Of a stretch of 64,000 nt of DNA, positions 37,596 to 46,179 are shown one piece after another. Origin of the DNA: Pararhizobium sp. (GTDB lineage Bacteria; Pseudomonadota; Alphaproteobacteria; Rhizobiales; Rhizobiaceae); contig CP051237.1 in assembly GCA_017794825.1 (NCBI GenBank), positions 3,793,501-3,857,500 on the forward strand. The letters are read 5' to 3'. The stretch's first letter is position 1, and each line of letters opens with the position of its first letter. Made by a program: the position numbers and the translations under genes. The notes beneath the pieces are model-generated. The model made no database searches. It had not been told where the DNA came from and worked only from the letters and a program-made list of their open reading frames with translations.

Positions 37596-38801
37596 ATGCA
37601 CGCCCCGCTTCCTCCACACCCGCGACGCGGCGTCGTTCCGGTTTCGCGCGATGGCGCCAGACGAAACACGTCCATCGATGTCATTCGCGCGCTGTGCCTG
37701 ATCATGATTTTCGTCAATCACGTGCCGGGCAATCCGCTGGAGCGGCTGACGACAAAGAATTTCGGCTTTTCGGACGCCGCGGAAATCTTCGTCCTGCTGT
37801 CGGGCGTATCGGCCGCCTACGCCTACGGCACGAAGTATGGACATGGCGCGCGGCTGGTCACGACGCTGAAGATATGGCGGCGATCGGGTGTGCTGTATGT
37901 GGCTCACCTGGCAATGACATTGGCGACGCTCGGCATATTCTGCTTCCTGGCGATCGTCCATGCAAAGCCGGAGCTTCTCGAGGCCATCAACATAGCGTCG
38001 GTGATGTCCGAGCCGGCCACCGCCCTTGTCGGCGTCGTGACGCTTGGCCATCAACTGGGGTACAACAACATCCTGCCGGTTTACGCCGCGGTGCTTCTGC
38101 TGCTTCCGATCTTCCTTGCCGTCGGGGAGCGCAGCCTGACAATGATGGTTGCTCTTTCGGGAGCAATCTGGTTGGTCAGCGGCTGGTTTCGCATCGGCTT
38201 TCCGAATTATCCGAATGACGGCGTATGGTTTCTCAATCCGCTGTCGTGGCAATTCCTGTTCGTGATCGGGATCGCTGCGGCGCTGCACATGCGTCGCGGC
38301 GGAGCACTGCCGGCGCGACGGGACCTGCTTCTCGGAAGCATCGCCTATCTCGTTCTTTCCTTTGCCTGGGTGCGCATTCCGCTTTGGGGCGTCGACACGT
38401 CATTTGGCCTTCCCGCTGTCGCAACCGGCTTCGACAAGACCTTCCTGTCCCTGCCGCGCCTTCTTCACGTGCTGGCCGCCGGGTACCTTATCGCGATGAT
38501 CCCGCAGCTGAACCAGACCTTCAGAGTATCGGTCAGGAACCCGCTCGCAGTCCTCGGACGACATGCGCTGCCGGTGTTCCTGCTTGGAACCCTGTTGTCC
38601 ATGGCGGCCCAGGCCTGGAGGATTGCACACGGATCCACCGCTCTGTCCGACATCGCCATTGTGTGCGGTGGAACATTGCTGCTGTTCGCCCTGGCCTGGT
38701 TTCTCGAATGGCACAGGGATCTTTCGAGGAGCCGTACCTCCGCCGGGAGTGGACAAACTCCCGTTCTCGGCTTATCCACCCTTGTCGCGCGCAGCGACTG
38801 A
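37596..38801 (+). CDS. opgC: OpgC-domain acyltransferase, probable glucan succinyl/acyl modification
   Basis: Integral membrane protein of 401 aa with about ten hydrophobic segments and the OpgC/acyltransferase-3 signature near the N-terminus (RNTSIDVIRALCLIMIF, then FVNHVPGN and FGFSDAAEIFVLLSG). OpgC proteins transfer succinyl or similar groups onto osmoregulated periplasmic glucans. Here the gene begins 2 bases after ndvA, so synthesis, export and substitution of the cyclic glucan are probably co-expressed. In Brucella and Rhizobium, related genes lie apart from ndvB or next to it depending on species. The exact acyl donor is not known. Confidence 0.88.
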   Translation: MHAPLPPHPRRGVVPVSRDGARRNTSIDVIRALCLIMIFVNHVPGNPLERLTTKNFGFSDAAEIFVLLSGVSAAYAYGTKYGHGARLVTTLKIWRRSGVLYVAHLAMTLATLGIFCFLAIVHAKPELLEAINIASVMSEPATALVGVVTLGHQLGYNNILPVYAAVLLLLPIFLAVGERSLTMMVALSGAIWLVSGWFRIGFPNYPNDGVWFLNPLSWQFLFVIGIAAALHMRRGGALPARRDLLLGSIAYLVLSFAWVRIPLWGVDTSFGLPAVATGFDKTFLSLPRLLHVLAAGYLIAMIPQLNQTFRVSVRNPLAVLGRHALPVFLLGTLLSMAAQAWRIAHGSTALSDIAIVCGGTLLLFALAWFLEWHRDLSRSRTSAGSGQTPVLGLSTLVARSD

Positions 38802-38851
38802 ACACTTCAAGCGTTCTCTGCGCGGTCGATTGACGGCAAACGGGGGACGCC

Positions 38852-39682
38852 ATGACGATTTTCCACCCGACGGATTTCTCCGCATCCAGCCATGTCGCCT
38901 TCCGGCATGCTCTCAGACTCGCCTTCGGACTCGGCACCGGTCTCACGATAATGCATGTCGGCGACGGGCGGACGAGCCGCGAGGACTGGTCGCGCTTTCC
39001 GCATATCCGGGAAACCCTGGCGCGGTGGAAACTGGTCGATCCCGCAATCAGCCAGGCGGAACTCGAACCGCAGACGGGATTGCGTATCTCGAAAATCGAA
39101 GCCACGGGCCGCAATCCTGTCGAGGTGATGTCGCGCTATCTCGATGAGCGCGACGTTTCGATGGTCGTGATGGCCACGCATGGCCGCAGCGGCGTGGCGG
39201 CGATGCAGCATCCTTCGGTGGCGCAGGCGCTGGCGCGGCGTATCCAACGTCCGTTTCTCTTTGTGCGCGAAGGCGTGCCCGGTTTCGTCATGGCGGACGG
39301 ATCGCTGCGGTTCGACCATGTGCTGCTGCCCGTAGACAGCGAACCCGATCCGCAACTGGCCGTCGATCAGGTGACGTGGCTCGAGCGTGAACTGGCGGCT
39401 TCGGTCGGCGTCGTTCAGGCGCTGCATGTCGGCGACGGGCCGCTCGGGTTTCCGCTTGCTCCGCCAGACTTGTCGAACGGCGAACTGAAGTCCCTGTCGC
39501 GTCCGGGTCGTCCGGAAGAGGTCATTCCCGCTATCGCCGACGAAAATGCGGCTGATCTGATCGTCATGGTCTATTCAGGTCCTGCGTCCCTTTCCGAGCG
39601 ATGGCTGGGTTCGACCACCGAGCAGGTGGTCCGCGCCGCACCCTGTCCGGTTCTTGCGCTGCCGGCTCCGCGTTATGAATAA
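38852..39682 (+). CDS. Universal stress protein, two Usp domains
   Basis: Cytoplasmic protein of 276 aa with two tandem Usp folds. The first opens IFHPTDFSASSHVAFRHAL and ends with VVMATHGRSGVAA (about residues 103-115). The second opens HVLLPVDSEPDPQLAV near 155 and ends VMVYSGPASLSERWLGSTTEQVV, AAPCPVLALP. The ATP-binding G-x2-G-x9-G(S/T) pattern is recognisable in the second half only in degenerate form (GPASLSERWLGST). A GGGGG ribosome-binding stretch precedes the ATG. It follows opgC by 50 bases and may share its transcript, but is likely an independent stress gene. Confidence 0.87.
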   Translation: MTIFHPTDFSASSHVAFRHALRLAFGLGTGLTIMHVGDGRTSREDWSRFPHIRETLARWKLVDPAISQAELEPQTGLRISKIEATGRNPVEVMSRYLDERDVSMVVMATHGRSGVAAMQHPSVAQALARRIQRPFLFVREGVPGFVMADGSLRFDHVLLPVDSEPDPQLAVDQVTWLERELAASVGVVQALHVGDGPLGFPLAPPDLSNGELKSLSRPGRPEEVIPAIADENAADLIVMVYSGPASLSERWLGSTTEQVVRAAPCPVLALPAPRYE

Positions 39683-39787
39683 TGCGTGACGTTCCCCACA
39701 GAGCGATAGTTCTAAGGCGCTAACCTTCTGCTATACTGGAGGATAGTGCGCGGAGGCCGGTTTCTCCTTCAACAACAGGGGCAAGCA

Positions 39788-41452
39788 ATGGACGAGTACT
39801 ACGATCTGGGCGGACATCATTTTCCGATAACGACGTCTTCCGATGAGGCGCAGCTCTGGTTCGACCGGGGACTCACCTGGACCTACGGCTACAACCACGA
39901 GGAAGCCGTCGCCTGTTTCACCAGGGCGATCGAGGCCGATCCAACCTGCGCCATGGCGCATTGGGGCGTCGGTTATGCTGCGGGACCAAACTACAACATG
40001 CCCTGGGAGCTTTTCGACGACGCCGGAAGAGCGGCGGCGCTCGCGACCGGCTATCAGTCCGCGCAGTCGGCGCTCGCTCTTGTCGATACGGTCAGCGACT
40101 GGGAAGCCGCGATGATCCGCGCCCTGCCGGCGCGTTATCCGCAGGTCGAAACCGTGGATGACATGAAGCCCTGGAATGACGATTTCGCCGACGCGATGCG
40201 CGACGCTTTCGAGGCGCATCGCGGCAATCTGGAGATCCGCACGGTCTTTGCGGAAGCGCTTCTGAACCGCACGCCGTGGAAGATGTGGGACCTGAAACTC
40301 GGCAAGCCGGCCGAGGGCGCTTCAACGGAAGAGGCGCGCAAGGTCCTCGAGGAAGCGATGGACAAGGATCCGGCGGCCATGAGCCATCCCGGTATCCTTC
40401 ATCTTTACGTGCATCTGATGGAAATGTCGCCATTCCCTGAAAAAGCCCTGAAAGCCGGTGACGCGTTGCGCACGATCGTTCCGGACAGCGGCCATCTGAT
40501 CCACATGCCAACGCATATCGATGTGCTGTGCGGTCACTATCACGACGTCGTCCACTGGAACGAGACGGCGGTGAAGGCCGACCTCAAATACTGGCGCGAC
40601 AAGGGGCCCTTCAACATCTATTCGGGCTATCGGCTGCACAATTATCACTTCGTCATCTACGGCGCCTTGTTCCTCGGACAGTTCGAGCCGGCGATGCAGG
40701 CGATCCGCGGGGCTGCGGAGACCGTGCCGGAGGAAATGTTGCGCATGGAGAGTCCGCCCATGGCGGACTATTTCGAAGCCTATCTCGGCTTCGAGCCGCA
40801 TGTGCTCGTCCGCTTCGGCAAATGGCGGGAAGCGATAGCGCTGGAATTGCCGGAAGACCCTCAACTTTACTGCACGCTTGCCGCCAATGTGCACTATGCG
40901 CGCGGCGTTGCAAACGCCGCCCTCGGCAATATCGACGCGGCGGAAGCCGAGGAACAGGCGTTTTTGGCGGCCAAGGCCAGGGTCCCCGAGACGCGATTGC
41001 TGCACAACAACCGCATCGTGGATCTGCTGGAGATTGCAACCGAAATGCTGCGCGGCGAGATCCTGTACCGCAAGGGCGACTATGACGAGGCCTTTGCGGC
41101 GCTTCGCCGCTCGGTCGCGATCGACGACAATCTGCCCTACGACGAACCCTGGGGCTGGATGCAGCCGACGCGGCATGCGCTCGGCGCCTTGCTGCTGGAA
41201 CAGGGCCATGCCGAGGAGGCTGAAGCCGTATTCCGGGAAGATCTCGGGCTTGGCGGTCAGTTGAGCCGGGCGACGGTGCATCCGGACAATGTCTGGAGCC
41301 TGAAAGGGCTGCACGACTGCCTGAAGGCGCGCGGCGAGACCGTGGAGATCGTGCAGATCCGCCAGCGGCTCGATCTGGCTGATGCCCGGGCGGACAAGCG
41401 CGTCGCCGCGTCCTGTTTCTGCGCGCAGGCGGCGCTGCAGGCTGCCGAATAG
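39788..41452 (+). CDS. Tetratricopeptide-repeat protein of unknown function
   Basis: Soluble helical protein of 554 aa without signal peptide. A GTG at 39746 is in frame but the ATG at 39788 (MDEYYDLGGHHFPITT) has an AGGGGC site just upstream. TPR-like units are visible near residues 25-60 (AQLWFDRGLTWTYGYNHEEAVACFTRAIEADP split over two helices) and again near 370-480 (ARGVANAALGNIDAAEAE; RGEILYRKGDYDEAFAALRRSVAID). The His-rich opening and HWGVGYAAGPNYN segment recur in a family of uncharacterised bacterial TPR proteins that I recognise only by pattern. A TATACT (39732-39737) may be part of its promoter. Confidence 0.85.
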   Translation: MDEYYDLGGHHFPITTSSDEAQLWFDRGLTWTYGYNHEEAVACFTRAIEADPTCAMAHWGVGYAAGPNYNMPWELFDDAGRAAALATGYQSAQSALALVDTVSDWEAAMIRALPARYPQVETVDDMKPWNDDFADAMRDAFEAHRGNLEIRTVFAEALLNRTPWKMWDLKLGKPAEGASTEEARKVLEEAMDKDPAAMSHPGILHLYVHLMEMSPFPEKALKAGDALRTIVPDSGHLIHMPTHIDVLCGHYHDVVHWNETAVKADLKYWRDKGPFNIYSGYRLHNYHFVIYGALFLGQFEPAMQAIRGAAETVPEEMLRMESPPMADYFEAYLGFEPHVLVRFGKWREAIALELPEDPQLYCTLAANVHYARGVANAALGNIDAAEAEEQAFLAAKARVPETRLLHNNRIVDLLEIATEMLRGEILYRKGDYDEAFAALRRSVAIDDNLPYDEPWGWMQPTRHALGALLLEQGHAEEAEAVFREDLGLGGQLSRATVHPDNVWSLKGLHDCLKARGETVEIVQIRQRLDLADARADKRVAASCFCAQAALQAAE

Positions 41453-41460
41453 CGAGAGCT

Positions 41461-41787
41461 TTACGCGTCTTTCAACACGTCCGTTGCGCGGTGATCGTCA
41501 GAGGCGCCCTCGATAAGGAAGACATGGCCAGCGCTGTTTCGGACGCGCAGGTCGAGTATTTCGCGATACGCTGGCGAAGCATACCAGGCGCGGGCGGCCT
41601 CGATGTCCGGAAACTCGATGACGATCAGGTGGCCCCGCCAGTCGCCTTCCAGCTTCTCCGGTTGTCCGCCGTGAATGCGGAACTTGCCGCTGAAAGGCGC
41701 GAGCGTCGCGTCGATGCCTTCCAGGTAACCGACGATCGCGGGTCCCGTATCGACTTCGGTGAGATGGCCTACTGCATACGCCGTCAT
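41461..41787 (-). CDS. DUF1330 protein (dimeric alpha/beta barrel)
   Basis: Small cytoplasmic protein of 108 aa with the DUF1330 pattern: YAVGHLTEVD opening strand, GKFRIHGGQPEKLEGDW and HLIVIEFPDIEAARAWYASPAYREI, a ferredoxin-like dimeric barrel related to antibiotic monooxygenases and NIPSNAP proteins. The ATG has AGGAG upstream. Convergent with the TPR gene (8 bases between stops). No function is established for the family. Confidence 0.85.
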   Translation of the reverse strand: MTAYAVGHLTEVDTGPAIVGYLEGIDATLAPFSGKFRIHGGQPEKLEGDWRGHLIVIEFPDIEAARAWYASPAYREILDLRVRNSAGHVFLIEGASDDHRATDVLKDA

Positions 41788-41867
41788 GAGGGTCTCCTCT
41801 GTTTCGGTCGTTTGTAGGCGAGCAATGTCGCGGGATCGATTATCTGTGACGTAATCGCGCGTGGATA

Positions 41868-42820
41868 TCAGGCGGCGCCTTTCGCCCGCATCAACATACC
41901 GAACAGATCGCGCGGGTCGTCGGGATCGGCAAGCATGTCGAGCTCGTCGAAATAGGGCGCGGCGGAAAGCTTGTCGGCGACATAGCGCAGGGCAGAGAAA
42001 TCCTCGATCGCGAAGCCGACGCTGTCGAACAATGTCGTCTGCGAGGGGCCGGTGCGTCCGGACGCGCTGCCGGCTATCACCCGCCAGAGCTCCTTGACCG
42101 GGTAATCGGGATCGAGTTGCTGGATTTCGCCCTCGATGCGGGTCTTCAGAGGATCGTCGCGTACTGCTTGTCCGCGGTGGCTGTCGTCAGGATCTGCGCG
42201 CCTTCCACCGCCTCTTGCGGCGAGCGGCAGACGGTGATCTCGAAGCCATGTCCTTCCAGATTGGCGGCGCATTTGGCCGTTGCGGACGGATCGACATCGA
42301 AGAGGCGAAGCCGATCGACTCCGAGGAGCGCCTTGAAGGCGATCGCCTGGAATTCGGACTGCGCGCCATTACCGATGATCGCCATCGTATCGGAATTCTC
42401 CGGTGCCAGATATTTCGCCGCTATCGCTGAAGTCGCGGCCGTGCGGAGCGCCGTCAGGATTGTCATTTCGGTCAGCAGCGCCGGATAGCCGGTATGGACG
42501 TTGGACAGGACGCCAAAGGCCGTGACGGTCTGAAGGCCCTCCTTCGTGTTTTTCGGGTGGCCGTTGACATATTTAAAGCCGTAAGTCTCGCCGTCGCTGG
42601 TCGGCATCAGTTCGATGACGCCTTCGCGCGAATGGGAGGCGATGCGGGGCGTCTTGTCGAAGCGCTCCCAGCGTCGAAAATCGTCTTCGATATAGGCGGC
42701 AAGCTCTGCGAGAAACGTTTCGACGCCGACATGGAGGACCAGCCTCATCATGTTGTCGACGCTGACGAAAGGCACGATATTCACGCCGGCGGGCGGCTTG
42801 GGAGGCATCATTGTATTCAT
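41868..42820 (-). pseudogene. ocd: Ornithine cyclodeaminase, broken by an internal deletion with frameshift
   Basis: The first 224 codons (from MNTMMPPKPP at 42820, overlapping the arginase stop as ATGA) read as ornithine cyclodeaminase: FVSVDNMM, GFKYVNGHPKN, TALRTAATSA, the NAD motif IGNGAQSEFQA and ILTTATADKQYATIL. The frame then meets TGA at about 42146-42148. The remainder of the enzyme continues in another frame from TRIEGEIQQLDPDYPVKELW to the stop at 41868. Compared with intact relatives as I remember them, about 40 codons are missing at the junction, including the block INAxGGDxPGKTEL with the catalytic aspartate. The gene is therefore inactive unless the assembly is wrong. It would convert ornithine to proline and ammonia after arginase. 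Confidence 0.85.
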
Positions 42821-43749
42821 GGCCAAATGCTCCGTGTCGGACGATCCATCACGCGCTTTCCGAAAAGGCTCGCCACCAGGTCGGCCATCAGGATCGCTGT
42901 GCGGCCGCGCTCGTCCAGGAACGGGTTGAGTTCGGCGACGTCGAGCGACGTGACAAGGCCGCTGTCGTGCAGCATCTCCATCACGAGATGCGCCTCGCGA
43001 AAGGTCGCGCCGCCCGGAACCGTCGTGCCGACGGCGGGCGCGATCAGCGGATCGAGAAAATCGACGTCAAGGCTGACATGCAGCCGGCCTTCCGCCTGCT
43101 GAACGCAGGCGAGGAAATTGCGCAGCGGCGCGCCGACGCCTTCCTCGTCGAGTTGTCGCATGTCGCAGACCTCGATCGAGGCGTCGGCCAGTTTGGCGCG
43201 CTCCGCCGGATCGACCGAGCGGATGCCGATCATGCAGACATTACCGGTTTTGACCGCCGCTTCGAGATCGGGAAAGGATCCCGCAAAGCCCGGCTGGCCC
43301 GTGAAATAGGCGACCGGCGTTCCGTGCAGATTTCCGCTTTCGGTGCTCTCGAGACTATGGAAATCGGTGTGGGCGTCGAGCCAGAGGACGAACTGTTCGC
43401 GTCCTTCCTCGGCGCTGTGGCGCGCGGCGCCGGCCACGGTGCCCGCCGACATCAGATGATCGCCGCCGAGAAACACCGGTATGTCGCCGTCCCGCCGGGC
43501 CTCGTAGCTCGCCCGGGCGAGCGCGGAAACCCAGCCCGCGCATGTTTCCAGATCGTGGATCGCCGTATTCGGAGAGGATCGCGTCGACACGGCGTCCGGC
43601 GTCAGATTGCCGAGGTCGGCGACGTCGTGACCGAGACGGCGCAGTGTCGCCTCCAGCCCGGCCGTGCGCAAGGCGTCCGGCCCCATGAGGCATCCGCGCT
43701 GCGCGCTGCCGTGATCCACCGGCGCACCGATAAGCCTGATTGCACCCAT
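42817..43749 (-). CDS. rocF: Arginase
   Basis: Mn-dependent hydrolase that splits arginine to ornithine and urea. The ATG at 43749 (MGAIRLIGAPVD) is preferred to the ATG at 43770 because AGGAG lies 6 bases before it and the extra seven residues are not conserved. The protein is 310 aa, typical for the family. Metal ligands are all present: GGDH at 95-98, DAHTDFH at 125-131 and SLDVDFLDP at 226-234, with GNLHG at 139-143 for substrate. It is divergent from an Lrp/AsnC regulator, which probably activates it in response to arginine, and is coupled to the broken cyclodeaminase. Confidence 0.94.
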   Translation of the reverse strand: MGAIRLIGAPVDHGSAQRGCLMGPDALRTAGLEATLRRLGHDVADLGNLTPDAVSTRSSPNTAIHDLETCAGWVSALARASYEARRDGDIPVFLGGDHLMSAGTVAGAARHSAEEGREQFVLWLDAHTDFHSLESTESGNLHGTPVAYFTGQPGFAGSFPDLEAAVKTGNVCMIGIRSVDPAERAKLADASIEVCDMRQLDEEGVGAPLRNFLACVQQAEGRLHVSLDVDFLDPLIAPAVGTTVPGGATFREAHLVMEMLHDSGLVTSLDVAELNPFLDERGRTAILMADLVASLFGKRVMDRPTRSIWP

Positions 43750-43829
43750 TGACTGCTCCTGATTTGGCATAGTGAATAATTCTACTCAGCATGCGGCATA
43801 TTCAAGACAGAATAGTGACCAGAATTGAC

Positions 43830-43849
43830 TTGAATTTATCCAAATTGAA
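43830..43849. promoter_or_regulatory. Candidate Lrp/AsnC operator between arginase and regulator
   Basis: In the AT-rich 108-base gap, TTGAATTT-ATCC-AAATTGAA forms an inverted repeat with 7 of 8 pairs matching. It overlaps the expected promoter of the regulator gene (TTGACT at 43825-43830), so autoregulation is likely. A second short palindrome GAATAATTC lies closer to the arginase start. Confidence 0.4.
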
Positions 43850-43857
43850 GATAGTAA

Positions 43858-44319
43858 ATGATCACTATGGACGAAATCGACGCAAAACTGATCGCTATAC
43901 TGAGGAATGATGGCAGGGCGTCGGTCTCCGACATGGCGGTGCAGGCGGGCGTTACGCGCGCGACAGTGCGGAGCCGGCTGGACAGGCTGATGGCGAGTGG
44001 GGAAATTCGCGGCTTTACGGCCGTGCTCAAAGGCGACGTTCGCGAGCGGCCGGTACGAGGCGTCGTGCTGATCGCGATCGAGGGAAAAGGCGCGGACCGC
44101 ATCGTGGCGCAACTGCAGGGTATTCCGGAAGCTCAGAGCATCCACACGACCAACGGCCGCTGGGACCTTGTGGTGGAACTGGGCACCGAAACACTTGCCG
44201 ATCTGGACGCGGTGTTGCGCCGCATACGGTTGATCGACGGCGTCGCGGCGAGCGAAACCAATCTCTACCTGTCGACCCGCCGCAACCGGCGGGCAGGACG
44301 AACTGTCGCGACTGCATGA
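43858..44319 (+). CDS. Lrp/AsnC-family transcriptional regulator
   Basis: Regulator of 153 aa with an N-terminal helix-turn-helix (ASVSDMAVQAGVTRATVRSRL, about residues 21-41, split) and a C-terminal RAM effector domain (GVVLIAIEGKG; HTTNGRWDLVVELG). A second ATG at 43867 (MDEIDAKL) would fit the canonical opening of the family better. It is divergent from arginase, matching ArgR/ArcR-type control of arginine catabolism in Agrobacterium and Brucella, where Lrp-type proteins activate arginase and ornithine cyclodeaminase genes. The effector is presumably arginine or ornithine. Confidence 0.9.
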   Translation: MITMDEIDAKLIAILRNDGRASVSDMAVQAGVTRATVRSRLDRLMASGEIRGFTAVLKGDVRERPVRGVVLIAIEGKGADRIVAQLQGIPEAQSIHTTNGRWDLVVELGTETLADLDAVLRRIRLIDGVAASETNLYLSTRRNRRAGRTVATA

Positions 44320-44487
44320 TATCCGGTCGACGACCCGCGTCGTGTTTCTTTTTGGCTTTCTGAAAGCGATCTCGGGCGCAAAATTCATGTTGTTCCGCAC
44401 GATCGGGCGCAGGATACTTCGCGCCTGCGATCGGGCCTCGAAGATAAAAAATACGAATCGTTAATATTAGCCCTCAAATATATAAGT

Positions 44488-44516
44488 TTGACACGCAGGA
44501 ATGGTTTCGCCGTAAT
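44488..44516 (+). promoter_or_regulatory. Predicted promoter of the DHA2 MFS gene
   Basis: TTGACA (44488-44493) and CGTAAT (44511-44516) are spaced by 17 bases in an AT-rich part of the 290-base gap 44320-44609. A direct repeat CGATCGGGC occurs at 44400-44408 and 44428-44436 in the same gap. No small gene is visible there. Confidence 0.5.
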
Positions 44517-44609
44517 AAAATTTGCCGGCTGTCCTTATCATTCCGTCAAGAAATTGGTGATAGCGGCAGTCAGATCGCCAGATGTTCCTGTAGCGCCGAG
44601 TAATCGTTG

Positions 44610-46175
44610 ATGTCTCATTCCGCCAGTTCGATGTATGACCTTGCGCCACGCCGCAAGTACGTCATCTATCTGGCGGCGCTGGCCGGCATGTTCATGGCGA
44701 CACTCGATATCCAGATCATCGCGACGGCGCTGCCGACCATGGTCGCAGAACTCGGCCGGCTTGATCTTTTCGGCTGGGTGGGCGCCGCCTATCTGCTGGC
44801 GACGGCGGCGGTCACGCCCTTCTACGGCAAGCTCGGCGACATTCTCGGCAGGAAACCGGTCTTCATCTTCGCGATCGCGCTGTTTACCGTCGGATCGCTC
44901 GCTTGCGCGCTCGCATGGTCGATGGAATCGCTGATCGCCGCGCGCGTGCTGCAGGGTCTGGGCGGCGGCGGGCTTGTCACTTCAGCCTTCTCGACGATCG
45001 CCGACCTTTTCGAACCGCGGGAAAGGGCCCGCTATCAGGGGTACAGCACAGCCACTTTCACGCTTTCCAGCGTAATCGGACCGGTTGCTGGCGGCGTGCT
45101 CTCGCAGTCGATCGGCTGGGAGTTCGTTTTCCTGATCAACATTCCTGTTGGGGCGGTGGTCATCGCGGCGCTGTTCTTCGCCATGCCGCCGGTGACGAAG
45201 GCAAGCAGGCCAAAGATAGATTACCCGGGCGGACTGCTCCTCGCAGCGTCTGTGACGCTTGGGGTCCTTTGGTCGCAGAAACTGCTCGCGCCGGGCGACC
45301 CGGACGCCATGTCCTACCTACTGCCGGTTCTCACCGTTCTTTCGCTGATCGGCTTCGTGATGGTCGAGCGCGTCGCCAGCGAACCGGTTCTTCCCTTGCG
45401 GATCCTGACCAACCGGACCGTCGCCCTGTCGCTCGCCATATCCTTTCTCGCCTCGATGTCGACGCTCGGGATGCTGAACTACTTCGCGCTCTTCCTGCAA
45501 ACGGTCACGGGACTGAACCCGGCGATGGTCGGGTTGATGTTTCTGCCGGCGTCCATGTTCACCCTCGTCGCGTCGATCGGGTCTGGTATCCTGATTGCCC
45601 GCACCGGACGATACAAGCCCTATCCGATCGCATCGATGGTGCTTGGACTTGTCGCCCTTATCATTTTCACCACGGTTGACAACGAGACGCCCGTCTGGGG
45701 CGTCGCGGCCCTGATGATGATGTTTTCATTCGGCATCGGCCTGCATATGCAAACCCTGATGGTGGCGATACAAAACGCCGTGCCGCATCGCGATGTCGGC
45801 GTCACAACGGGATCCCTGAGCCTGGTGCGGCTGTCCGGCGGCGCCTTCGGGCTCGCGATCAACGGAGGATTGCTGACGGCGGGCCTCGTCCGCGGGCAAG
45901 AACTGGTGTCGGAGGAAATGGCCAGCCGGCTCGGCCTGCCTCTGAGCGAACTCACGCCGGAAATGATTTCCGCACTGCCGGATGACGCGGCCGCCGAAGC
46001 CGTGACGCGGTTCTCCCACGCCTTTCACGACGTTTATTATTTCGGAGTGGCCCTGTTCGTCGTCGCGCTGTTTCTCGCCCTCATGCTCAAGGATGTCCGA
46101 CTTCCCAAGCATGAAGCGAAAGAGACGGATGCGCCGAAGGTAGCCGCCAGAGCGGCGGCGGTCGCCGGCGAATAG
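44610..46175 (+). CDS. DHA2-family MFS drug efflux transporter (EmrB/QacA type, 14 TM)
   Basis: Inner-membrane proton-driven exporter, 521 aa, with about 14 hydrophobic segments. Motif A reads GKLGDILGRKPVF near 73-85, motif C is in SVIGPVAGGVLSQSIGW, and the N-terminal helix has LDIQIIATALPTM typical of this group. The ATG at 44610 is taken instead of an adjacent TTG. Exports of this kind handle toxic organic compounds; no adaptor protein (EmrA-type) or regulator is adjacent. It is convergent with the Tm-1-like pair with a 4-base gap. Substrate unknown. Confidence 0.9.
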   Translation: MSHSASSMYDLAPRRKYVIYLAALAGMFMATLDIQIIATALPTMVAELGRLDLFGWVGAAYLLATAAVTPFYGKLGDILGRKPVFIFAIALFTVGSLACALAWSMESLIAARVLQGLGGGGLVTSAFSTIADLFEPRERARYQGYSTATFTLSSVIGPVAGGVLSQSIGWEFVFLINIPVGAVVIAALFFAMPPVTKASRPKIDYPGGLLLAASVTLGVLWSQKLLAPGDPDAMSYLLPVLTVLSLIGFVMVERVASEPVLPLRILTNRTVALSLAISFLASMSTLGMLNYFALFLQTVTGLNPAMVGLMFLPASMFTLVASIGSGILIARTGRYKPYPIASMVLGLVALIIFTTVDNETPVWGVAALMMMFSFGIGLHMQTLMVAIQNAVPHRDVGVTTGSLSLVRLSGGAFGLAINGGLLTAGLVRGQELVSEEMASRLGLPLSELTPEMISALPDDAAAEAVTRFSHAFHDVYYFGVALFVVALFLALMLKDVRLPKHEAKETDAPKVAARAAAVAGE

Positions 46176-46179
46176 CCGT

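Noticed and set aside
41868..42272. Reading the second half of ornithine cyclodeaminase as a separate 134-codon gene
   Set aside because: Only the part after TRIEGE is family-like; the first 40 or so codons are the out-of-frame translation of the upstream half. It is a gene fragment, not an independent gene.
44400..44436. Direct repeat CGATCGGGC as a possible attachment site or iteron
   Set aside because: Only two 9-base copies 28 bases apart and no integrase or replication gene nearby.
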